A stretch of DNA of 9,715 nt from Mycoplasmataceae bacterium (GTDB lineage Bacteria; Bacillota_I; Bacilli_A; Mycoplasmatales; Mycoplasmoidaceae), in NCBI GenBank assembly GCA_031261045.1, contig JAISKE010000065.1:1-9715 (forward strand), in the 5' to 3' direction. The notes beneath the pieces are model-generated. The model was not told the DNA's origin. It was given only the letters and a program-made list of their open reading frames with translations, and did no database searches. This document shows, one piece after another, positions 1-7,650 of this stretch (within the stretch, counting starts at the first letter, position 1; each line of letters begins with the position of its first letter). The position numbers and the translations under genes are program-made.

Positions 1-1144
1 CATCTTTATTTGGCTCCTTATTAAGATTTCTTAACTGTTCGATATCGAATTTATTATATTTCTTTGGTTTAGCATACACAACGTTAATTACTAAATCACC
101 ATTAGCATTTGCGCCAAACATTTTATGTTTTAGATTTTTAATTCCAAAGCCACTTACAGTAATTTCTTCGCCGTTAGCTGTATTAGATTTTAATTCCACT
201 TCCTTAATGCCGTAAGGTGTGGGAATCTTAATACGACCGCCAGTAATCGCCATCACTGGATCGACTAATACTTTGGCATTCAAGGTATTGTCTTTACGTT
301 TGAAGATACGAGATGGTTGCACATATACCGTAAGGTATAAATCACCAGTGTGAGAACCAATAGAATTACCTTTACCTTTAAAAATTAAGCGTTGACCATT
401 ACTAATACCGGCATCAATATTTAGCTCAACAGTTTCTTCGGTTTCAATATATTTTTTACCACGGCAAACATGGCAAACTTTAGAAATAATTTTACCTGTG
501 CCTTGACAATCAGGGCAATATTCTTGAGACTCCATAACACCAAGAATGGTACGATGTCTAGTCATAACCACACCAGTACCATGACATTTAGGACAAGTTT
601 TAATATCACTTGGTGATTCTGCCCCTGTACCGTGACAATGAGGACAATCATGTTTTGTTTTCATTTTGACAGCATGTTTAGTTCCTAAAATGCTATCAAG
701 AAAACTAATAGTTAAATTACCTTCAATGTTTAATTCATAAATGCTTTGATTAGATTTTTGACGTCTTTGTCTTTGTTGACCGCCACCGAATAAATCGCCA
801 AAAATATCTCCAAAACCACCACCATTGCCGCCAAAAGAGAATTTAACATTACCCCCACCGTTACCGAACATTTCATTAAAGATATCAAAAGGATTAGACC
901 CTCCGGTTCATCCTTGTTGATTTAAACCGTCATGTCCATATTGATCATAAGTAGCTCGCTTGTTAGAATCACTTAACACTTCATATGCTTCATTGACTTC
1001 TTTAAACTTTGCTTCAGCATCTGCCGCTTTATTGCGGTCAGGATGGTATTGCATCGCAAGACGACGAAAAGCACGCTTGATTTCATCAGGCGTAGCCGAT
1101 TTAGGAATACCTAGTATTTCATAGTAGTCTCTTTTAGTTGCCAT
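1..1144 (-). CDS. dnaJ: Chaperone protein DnaJ (Hsp40), 3' end outside the window
   Basis: DnaJ is the cytoplasmic co-chaperone that delivers unfolded proteins to DnaK and stimulates its ATPase. Seen in the sequence: an N-terminal J domain (about residues 4-70) with the HPD motif at residues 34-36; a Gly/Phe-rich stretch (about 75-130) with repeated GGG and FGD blocks; four zinc-binding CxxCxGxG-type repeats starting at C167, C184, C210 and C224 (the last reads CHVCRGKK); then the C-terminal substrate-binding region. TGA at 910-908 encodes Trp79. About 381 codons are visible, close to the usual family length, so only a few residues should be missing at the left edge. The ATG at 1144 is the natural J-domain start. 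It has no Shine-Dalgarno sequence, but a TATAAT box lies 7 bases upstream, which points to a leaderless mRNA. A CIRCE element just upstream implies heat-shock control by HrcA. Confidence 0.97.
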
Positions 1145-1151
1145 GGCATAG

Positions 1152-1157
1152 ATTATA
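1152..1157 (-). promoter_or_regulatory. Probable dnaJ -10 box (leaderless promoter)
   Basis: On the minus strand a perfect TATAAT ends 7 bases before the dnaJ ATG, so transcription would begin on or next to the start codon. No -35 box resembling TTGACA is visible. The expected -35 position (about 1174-1181) falls inside the CIRCE element, which fits repression by HrcA. An alternative TAATAT at 1207-1202 would place CIRCE in a leader of about 50 bases instead, but that leader would still lack a Shine-Dalgarno sequence. Confidence 0.55.
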
Positions 1158-1166
1158 TATCATAAA

Positions 1167-1193
1167 TTAGCAATCTAACCATTAAAGTGCTAA
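1167..1193. promoter_or_regulatory. CIRCE operator (HrcA binding site) of dnaJ
   Basis: The arms TTAGCAATC (1167-1175) and AAGTGCTAA (1185-1193) are separated by exactly nine bases. This matches the CIRCE consensus TTAGCACTC-N9-GAGTGCTAA with one mismatch in each arm. CIRCE is the operator of the heat-shock repressor HrcA, and mycoplasmas are known to carry it upstream of dnaJ, dnaK, clpB and lon. It lies between the divergent genes dnaJ and the lipoprotein at 1267, about 73 bases before the latter, so it could in principle affect both. Confidence 0.88.
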
Positions 1194-1194
1194 C
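1171..1194. repeat. 24-bp direct repeat, left copy (inside CIRCE)
   Basis: These 24 bases, starting CAATCTAACC and ending GTGCTAAC, recur without mismatch at 1791-1814. Similarity stops abruptly on both sides. This copy contains the CIRCE spacer, the whole right arm and five bases of the left arm. The two copies are 620 bases apart and bracket the lipoprotein gene. Confidence 0.95.
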
Positions 1195-1242
1195 AGGTTA
1201 CATATTACCATAAATCCGCTTTATAAAACACACCTTAAAAGG

Positions 1243-1263
1243 TATAATGTTTAACTAGAAGGA
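1243..1263 (+). promoter_or_regulatory. -10 box and ribosome binding site of the small lipoprotein gene
   Basis: A perfect TATAAT lies at 1243-1248, followed by AGAAGGA at 1257-1263, a good Shine-Dalgarno match three bases before the ATG at 1267. The predicted leader is about 12 bases. There is no clear -35 box. This arrangement differs from the leaderless genes in the window. Confidence 0.65.
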
Positions 1264-1266
1264 ATT

Positions 1267-1752
1267 ATGAAGAAAAAGCAACTTATTAAATTAATGATCG
1301 TGCCCGTTGGGATAGTATTAACCGGTGGCTGTGTGGCTGCTTTAGCTACGGCTTGCCAACCAAAGCCAACTCCTCCGCCCCCTAAGAGAAAAGATATTGA
1401 TATTTCAAACTTAATAAAAGGTGACGCAGGCACCTGTACTAATATCAATCAATCCATAATAAAATTCAATTTTATGGATACTTTACAATATCAATGGAAA
1501 ATGTCGGCCGCAGATGATTCTTTCCCTATGCTGGCTTATTTTGATTCAAATTTTGTGTTAAGACATACCAATAATAGCCCGATGCAAGGTTTCACCCCAG
1601 GACAAAAGTTTGAGTTTGATAGTAGCTGAAATTGGACCGGGATACATTTTTATACCATGTCCGATCAATCTCTGCAGTGGACTTGTGTAGATGATTCGGT
1701 TGGGTTTTTTAACGTAATTGCTAATTGAATAACATTCTCTGTGTTGAAATAG
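1267..1752 (+). CDS. Small lipoprotein of unknown function
   Basis: The frame encodes 161 residues when TGA is read as Trp (W121 and W154); TAG at 1750-1752 is the stop. A basic N-terminus (MKKK) and a hydrophobic segment lead to a likely lipid-modified Cys30 in ALATAC; Cys22 in LTGGC is a less likely alternative. A proline-rich linker with four consecutive prolines follows (about residues 32-42), then a domain of about 115 residues rich in Trp, Phe and Tyr, with Cys57 and Cys140 that could form a disulfide outside the cell. The strong ribosome site AGAAGGA fixes the start. I do not recognise the family and cannot assign a role beyond surface exposure. The gene faces away from dnaJ, converges on nfo, and sits in a 620-bp segment flanked by 24-bp repeats, which suggests it is a late insertion. 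Its 3' end is 57 bases from the nfo stop. Confidence 0.85.
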
Positions 1753-1763
1753 ATCATATTTAG

Positions 1764-1793
1764 TTGTGACAAAATCGCTTACGTTTTACACAA
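1764..1793. terminator. Imperfect hairpin between convergent genes, weak terminator candidate
   Basis: TTGTG (1764-1768) pairs with CACAA (1789-1793), AAAA (1771-1774) with TTTT (1784-1787), and CG (1776-1777) with CG (1782-1783) around a CTTA loop. There is one bulged T and a small internal loop. It begins 11 bases after the lipoprotein stop and ends 16 bases before the nfo stop. Neither strand has a U-tract after it, so it may be an mRNA 3'-end structure rather than a true intrinsic terminator. Confidence 0.3.
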
Positions 1794-1814
1794 TCTAACC
1801 ATTAAAGTGCTAAC
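1791..1814. repeat. 24-bp direct repeat, right copy (degenerate CIRCE)
   Basis: This copy is identical to 1171-1194. Here the bases corresponding to the CIRCE left arm read TACACAATC instead of TTAGCAATC, so the palindrome is broken and HrcA binding is doubtful. The last five bases overlap the end of nfo: its TAG stop is at 1812-1810. No promoter is near, since both flanking genes end here. Confidence 0.93.
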
Positions 1815-2673
1815 GATAAGGTTTTCACTTCTTAGAGCGAATAACAGCAATCTCTTCATTATATAATGGCTCACCATTGTAGTACGGAGTCTCTAAAATC
1901 TTGGGAATGTCTTTTAGTCTAGGGTCATACACTCACTTAAAAAGATTATCAAAACCAATGGTTCCATAACCAATATTTTCGTGGCGATCTTTGTGTGTGT
2001 TACAGGCATTCTTAGAATCATTTAAATGAATTACTTTCAAATATTTTAAACCAATTAATTTATCAAAGCTATTTAAGAATTTATCAATGTCTGCATCGTC
2101 ATAACCAGCATCATTAATATGGCATGTATCAACGCAAACCCCAATTAAATGTTTCTTCTCTACGTTTTTGATAATGGCGGCTATTTCTTCTAATGTACGA
2201 CCAATCTCTGAACATTTACCAGACATGGTTTCCAAACAAATCACTACGTGACTATTATCTTTATTAATTTTATTTATACTATGAGCAATGTTAATAATTG
2301 CTTCTTCACGAGTATTATTAGTGGCGTTCCCAGGATGTAATACAAGATATCGGCAACCAATGGCATGAGTACGATAAATTTCCGTCTTTAAAGTTTGAAC
2401 ACTAATTGCATTTCGACGAGCATCACTAGTTCCAATGTTAACAATGTAAGGGGCATGTACCACTAAATTATTGATATCAATGTTATGTTCTTTTAAACCT
2501 TTATGGAATTCTTCTATATGTAACAAACTTAAAGCGGCGCGAATGGAGTTTTGTGGCGCACCAGTATAAATCATGAAAGTATTACTACCATAACTCAATG
2601 CTTCTTCCAAACTATCAATCAGATAGCCTGGTTTAGACATACTAACATGGCTACCAAGCAGAATGTCGGACAT
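1810..2673 (-). CDS. nfo: Endonuclease IV (AP endonuclease)
   Basis: Nfo cuts DNA 5' to abasic sites and trims damaged 3' ends during base-excision repair, using three zinc ions. The frame encodes 287 residues, normal for the family, with TGA read as Trp247 and Trp283 and TAG as stop. All nine expected metal ligands can be placed, at or near the E. coli numbers: H73 (VVHAPY), H113 (LHPGN), E148 (CLETM), D182 and H185 (VDTCH), H216 (VIHLNDSKN), D229 and H231 (KDRH) and E261 (ILETP). E261 lies beyond the first TGA, so the enzyme is complete only under code 4. The start codon overlaps the purB stop in TAATG, and no strong Shine-Dalgarno sequence is visible, so translation is probably coupled to purB. 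The last bases overlap the right 24-bp repeat. Confidence 0.97.
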
Positions 2674-2675
2674 TA
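2671..2675 (-). other. TAATG stop-start overlap joining purB and nfo
   Basis: On the minus strand the purB stop TAA (2675-2673) and the nfo start ATG (2673-2671) share one base. This is typical of translational coupling within one operon and supports the chosen nfo start. Confidence 0.9.
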
Positions 2676-3965
2676 AATGCCTACTTTTCTATAAATGTAA
2701 GTCACTTTCTTAAAGTAATAATCTAAAGTAAAACAATTTTGGATTTCTTTTTTAGTTAACTTATTCATAACATCTTTATTCTTTAATAATAAGTCTTCAA
2801 ATTGAATATTGTTGTTATATGCTTCCATGGCAATTGGCTGTACTAAATCATAAGCCGTTTCACGAGTTAAACCTTTTAAGATTAATTGATTCATAACTCT
2901 TTGAGTAAAGATTACGCCATGAGTCAAATAGATATTATTAATCATTTGCTTTGGATAGACAACCAAGTTATTTAAAACATTAGTGTAACGAGTTAACATG
3001 TAGTCTAATAGGATTGTAGCATCAGGTAACATGATTCTTTCGGCAGAGGAATGTGAAATATCCCTTTCGTGTCATAGCGGTACATTTTCATAAGCAGCCA
3101 CCATATAACCTCTTAATACTCTAGCGCAACCACACATGTTCTCACTAGCAATGGGATTACGTTTATGAGGCATGGCAGATGAACCCTTTTGGCCTTTAGC
3201 AAAAAATTCTTCTAGTTCGTGGACTTCAGTACGTTGCAAATGTCTAATCTCAGTAGCGATTTTTTCAATGGTTGATCCGATTAAAGCTAAGACGCTAAAA
3301 TATTCTGCGTGATTATCTCTTTGAATAACTTGCGTAGCAATGTTTGCTTCACCAATCCCTAATTTCTTACAAACATAAGCTTGCACTGCTGGTTCATTAT
3401 TAGCAAAATTGCCAACTGCTCCAGATAGTTTACCGACTTCCATATTATTAGAAGTAAATATAAATCTTTCGATGTTACGATTCATTTCGTCATACCATAG
3501 TGCTCACTTTAAACCAAAACTAGTGATGTCGGCATGAATTCCGTGGGTTCTACCAATACAAGGAGTGTGACGATATTGTAACGCCTTAGCTTTTAACACA
3601 GAAGCGAAAGCCATTAAGTCTTTCAAAATGATGGCATCAGCTTGTTTTAATAGGTAACCATTAGCAGTATCAACGACATCAGTAGAAGTTAAACCATAAT
3701 GTACTCATTGTTTCTCTTGGCCTAAAGATTCACCAACGCTTCTAGTAAAGGCTACGATATCATGATGGGTGATTTTTTCTAATTCATTAATACGTTGGAT
3801 ATTGAACTTGGCTTTCTTGCGCATTTGCAATACATCTTTTTTAGGAATTACTCCTAAAGTGCTTCAAGCTTCGCAAGCTAATAGTTCAATTTCTAAATAA
3901 GCTTTGAACTTATTCTCAATTGTTCAAATATCAGCCATTTCTTTTCTACTATAACGATCAATCAT
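2673..3965 (-). CDS. purB: Adenylosuccinate lyase
   Basis: PurB removes fumarate from adenylosuccinate to give AMP, and also acts on SAICAR in de novo purine synthesis. In a mycoplasma it probably serves mainly the IMP-to-AMP route with PurA. The frame encodes 430 residues, the usual length, with TGA as Trp at 14, 34, 87, 154 and 298. The fumarate lyase superfamily signature [11 protein letters not shown] starts at residue 261, with the catalytic loop serine at 262/263. H68 (THHD) and H141 (GRTHG) match the catalytic histidines known in Bacillus PurB. The motifs HYGLTSTD (89-96) and [11 protein letters not shown] (297-307) are also conserved. The ATG at 3965 has AAAGGA five bases upstream. 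It is the first gene of a purB-nfo operon and is divergent from the permease. Confidence 0.97.
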
Positions 3966-3970
3966 TAGTG

Positions 3971-3976
3971 TCCTTT
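3971..3976 (-). promoter_or_regulatory. purB ribosome binding site
   Basis: AAAGGA on the minus strand, five bases before the ATG at 3965. With the -10 box at 4007-4002, the predicted leader is about 30 bases. Confidence 0.7.
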
Positions 3977-4001
3977 AAAAGTTATTTTTCTTAACCATAT
4001 T

Positions 4002-4013
4002 ATTATATATAAT
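4002..4013. promoter_or_regulatory. Back-to-back -10 boxes of purB and the permease
   Basis: The 12-base perfect palindrome ATTATATATAAT holds a minus-strand TATAAT (4007-4002, for purB) touching a plus-strand TATAAT (4008-4013, for the permease). The permease box ends 7 bases before its ATG; the purB box is 36 bases before its ATG. No convincing -35 boxes are seen for either direction. Footprints of RNA polymerase at the two sites would overlap. Confidence 0.6.
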
Positions 4014-4020
4014 ACTTTTC

Positions 4021-5718
4021 ATGAAAAAACAAATCGGGAAGAACAAAAAGAAATTCTCCCTTCGTGAATTTATTTGATTGGGGTTTAACTATACAGTTGG
4101 TATTGGGTTTATTGGTACTGTTGGTATTTTAGGTAACGGTAAAGCTTTTGGTAATGATCAAAGTGGTGTTGGTCTGAATACCCTATGAATCCTAGCTATA
4201 TTAGGAATTATTGCCGGGATCATCGCTTGAGCATTTGCCAAGATGTCACGAATTTATAAGTCTGCTCAAAATGGTGGGGCATACATCTTCGTTCGTGGCA
4301 CTTTCGGTAAATTCCTCGGGATCTTTGTCGCTTTCATGATGTATGTTGGGATGCCGTTTATGATTACTAATCAAGTCATGATGATGATCAAAGGTAGTTT
4401 CTCGCCAAGCTTCGTGGCTGATTTAGGTGGAAACCATGCCTGATTCGTTCTAGATTTTGGTTCATTTACTGATTTATGGTTAGATTTAATTGGTATTGCG
4501 ATATATATGAGTTCTGCTTTAATTATTTTTGGTGGAATCAGGATTTATAAGAAATTTGCTAATACGACTGCTTTCATTAAATGGGGTGCGGCTGCACTTT
4601 TAATTCTTGTAGCAATTATTATGATGTTTGCTGATGTGTCAACTGGTGATAAAGCGGCAAACATTAAAGCATGAGGAGGAGCAACGGGCTTTAGTATTGG
4701 CAAGATTATGACAACCTTCAGTACTTGCTTTTATTTCTTTGCAGGTTTCGAAATTTTCTCCACCGCTGGTGCTAACGTAGAAAATCCTAACCGTAATATT
4801 GGTTTGGGAGTTACTCTAATTATGATCATTTCAACCATTTTTTACATTGCGATCATGTTTATCTTCTTTATGTCAATTGCACCAAAGGATTTCTCACAAA
4901 ATGCTACCATGTCTGCGTGAAACACTTGGTTTAATAAAGATGGATCAAAATTTAGATGAATGTACTATCTCGGACCAGTGACGATTATTATTAGTGCCAT
5001 CTCTTTAAAGATTAATGCGGCAATGCAAAACTCCTTGTATGGTGGTACGGCTTTACAACCATTATGTGTGGAAGGTTATTTCCCAGAGAGTATGGGTAAG
5101 TTAAATAAAGATGGGCTTCCATTAAAAGCATCAATGGTTAACCTAGTAATTGTAGGAATCTTCATTTTAATATGATTAGCACTACCAGATTTAATTAAGG
5201 GTATTCAATGTGCAGGACACGATAAGGTAAATGTTGGTACGGATACCGAACCAAATTGAGTCCCTTATTATTGGGTTTATAATGATGCTTTCAATGTAGC
5301 TACCCTAACTGAAGCCTCAGCCGTTGTAACCATCTTCGTTTACATGATTACTCTAGCTTCAGCAATTACTGTTTCGGCTAAGAACAATAAAATGAAATTA
5401 AAATTATGAGAAACCATTGCGTTTAATATTGCTTTAATTTTCTTAACTGTATTATTCATTTATCACTATTACGATGTTGCTAAACGTATCTACGAAGGTG
5501 CAACCGGTGAAGGTACTGGATTAATTATTGGTGGAGCTGTAGAAATTGGATTCATCATTTGTGCAGTAGTCTTCTGTGTTGTTTGATACAAGACATATTA
5601 CAAGAAAGTTCTTACAAAACGAAACATGACTGACGTGAAGATTCAAATGGCTTTAGATAAAGAATTTGCTTTAATTGACGATATCGCTGAGAAAAAGAAC
5701 AAATTTACCGTTATTTAA
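4021..5718 (+). CDS. Amino acid permease, APC superfamily
   Basis: This is an integral membrane transporter, probably taking up amino acids by cation coupling or exchange; the substrate cannot be read from the sequence. The frame encodes 565 residues with many TGA Trp codons (for example residues 19, 56 and 70) and ends with TAA at 5716-5718. A basic N-terminus precedes FNYTVGIGFIGT (residues 22-33), which corresponds to the unwound first-helix motif of APC permeases. About ten to twelve hydrophobic segments follow, with a hydrophilic C-terminal tail of about 45 residues. FFAGFEIFSTAGANVENPNRNI is split by no stop and resembles the conserved sixth-helix region followed by an E-NP loop, as in related transporters. 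The ATG at 4021 lacks a Shine-Dalgarno sequence but has TATAAT seven bases upstream, suggesting a leaderless mRNA. The GH20 lipoprotein gene follows after 53 bases with its own -10 box. Confidence 0.9.
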
Positions 5719-5757
5719 TCATTAGGCAATGTTGTTTGAAAAACGGCATTCATTATT

Positions 5758-5763
5758 TATAAT
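5758..5763 (+). promoter_or_regulatory. -10 box of the GH20 lipoprotein gene (leaderless)
   Basis: A perfect TATAAT ends eight bases before the ATG at 5772. No Shine-Dalgarno sequence lies between. An earlier ATG at 5765 is in another frame and does not lead to the protein. Transcription would start at or next to the start codon. Confidence 0.55.
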
Positions 5764-5771
5764 AATGCTAT

Positions 5772-7643
5772 ATGAGATTAAAGAAAACATTCCTAATTCC
5801 AACAGTCATTCTAACTAGTATCGTACCAATAATTGCTAGTTGTGGCGTAGGACAATCCATTGATAAAATTAAAGCTGATGCCTTGCCTTCAGTTAGTCAT
5901 TATGATGATATTAAAAAGAGCAAGTATAAACTCGATGTAAATAGCAAGTTAATTCTAGATTCGACTATTACAGGCGATAAAGAGTCGGTTGATGCAGTTA
6001 ATAACATGGTTGATAAGATTTCTGCTAAACTATCGATCGATAATTTATCAATCTCTAATGGTAATGGCAACGATTTGAAGAAGAAAGATATTTATATCAA
6101 GATTGTGCCACATCTAAATAAATATCCACAAGTTCAAACCAATGAGGGATACCAAATAGTTGTTAGTAATACGGTTAAGATCTATGCTTTAGGTTCTCGT
6201 GGTGTTGTATGGGCTTTGACTACGCTATTACAAATGCAAATTAGGAATCATGGTATTTATTTTGGCACAATTACGGATTGACCAAAGGTGTCTGAAAGAG
6301 GTATCCAATTTGACTGTAATGACGGAGCTCATAGTTTAAACTTTGTAAGTGACATGATTAGAGAGATGTCTTGAGATAAGTTGAATACTCTTGCTTTACA
6401 ATTTGGTAGTGGTAGTATGTGCTTGGCGACCGGTAGGGCAGTTGATGGGCATCCATCTAACCCATATCAGACCTGGTTTACCGCAACCTGAGATGATAGC
6501 ACACCAGATAAGTCATTTGATCTAAATGCGAGTATTACAGATACAAGCAAATTATGATGTTGAGACGGTGGATATTCACCTTTTGGCCAAATGTTAAAAA
6601 TGGCTAAAGTTAATGGTGTTAGTATTGTTCCGTCAATTGAAATATTTAATCATGCTCAATTTATTACTAATTTGACCCAACCAATAGATAATAACGGAAA
6701 GCCAAAACCAGATAGCGATATAAGTTCGCAAGAAAGAGAAGACGATTTTGCTTATTATGATGATAGCACACCCCAACCCCATCGATGTGAGGACATTGTT
6801 AATTTAACAAATCTTACCTCAGGTTCAAGAGCGGCAAGCAGCTTAATAGAACAAATCGTTAAATATTTTGCTGAGAAATTCAAGGAAGCCGGTATTAACA
6901 CACTTGGTTTTGGTGGCGACGAATATATTGAAGAGATGGTGTGAGGTATTGTTACTTTCGGAAATATTCATTTTAATTCTGTTGAACACAAACAACAATT
7001 TGTAGACGGCTTCTATAATTTATTGAGTAAAGTTAACGCGGATGTTGCTGAACTAAATGTAAGTAGTCGTTTATGAAATGATAATTTATTTAGAAACGAT
7101 AATGATCAGGACCCCGAGGGGACTCAAAGATATTTTCCTAAAGCCAGTCCTGGTTTACAGGATGCCGTTGACAAGAACATGTACATTCAATATTGATGAA
7201 AGGGTAAGGAAACCGAAGCTAACTTATGGGGCGCAAACGCCATAGCTTCGGTTGATGACTACATCAATCATTTTAAATTTGTGCACATGATTAATTACGA
7301 TTTCAATGATTTATATTTTTGTGACGACCAAGAAAGTTCAGTTATTCCAGACCCCCGTAGTTTATTCGAGACTTGAGACCCTGGTATGTTCCCTAAAAAT
7401 TGAGAAACTGGTCAAGGTGTATATCAAATATATCATGAAAACAATCAAGGCAATTACCCAATTTGACTTACCGGGGCCATGTTTTCAGTATGAATGGGTG
7501 GTGACCACATATTAACTAAGATCACTTACGAACCGTTAAAAGCTTTAAGCCAAAAGTGTTGAAACGGTTCAGACAAAACAGTAGATTTTAATTATTTCCG
7601 TAATACTTACGATAAATTAGGACATGCACCATTATTAGTATAA
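5772..7643 (+). CDS. Surface lipoprotein, glycoside hydrolase family 20 (beta-N-acetylhexosaminidase-like)
   Basis: GH20 enzymes remove terminal N-acetylglucosamine or N-acetylgalactosamine from glycans by substrate-assisted catalysis. The frame encodes 623 residues with many TGA Trp codons and a TAA stop. A signal sequence ends in PIIASC with lipid-modified Cys24, placing the protein on the outer membrane face. Residues of about 50-155 resemble the small GH20b domain (GSRGVVWALTTLLQM at 142-156 is typical of its end). The catalytic barrel starts near 173: substrate-binding Arg176 in ERGIQFD, H294 in PSIEIFNH, and the Asp383-Glu384 catalytic pair in GFGGDE. Later Trp-rich strands include LWND and QYWWKG. 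Oddities: the His usual before GGDE is Phe, and the family's HLTDDQGW segment is replaced by a serine/glycine stretch, so specificity may differ. Amino-sugar release from host glycans is an inference. Confidence 0.87.
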
Positions 7644-7644
7644 T
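7639..7644 (+). promoter_or_regulatory. -10 box of mutM, overlapping the GH20 stop codon
   Basis: TATAAT at 7639-7644 contains the TAA stop of the upstream gene (7641-7643) and ends six bases before the mutM ATG at 7651. No Shine-Dalgarno sequence is present. If used, this promoter gives a leaderless mutM-coaE transcript. Confidence 0.5.
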
Positions 7645-7650
7645 AATGTT

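Noticed and set aside
1251..1448. Minus-strand open frame of 65 residues opposite the small lipoprotein start
   Set aside because: It is antisense to the lipoprotein signal region, has no ribosome site and no recognisable motif; it arises from the proline- and glycine-coding triplets on the other strand.
1791..1814. Second working CIRCE operator
   Set aside because: The left arm is lost (TACACAATC), and no promoter lies nearby because the two neighbouring genes converge here.
7306..7515. Plus-strand open frame of 69 residues within the GH20 gene
   Set aside because: It is in another frame from the GH20 gene, which continues through here with TGA Trp codons and ends in frame at 7643.
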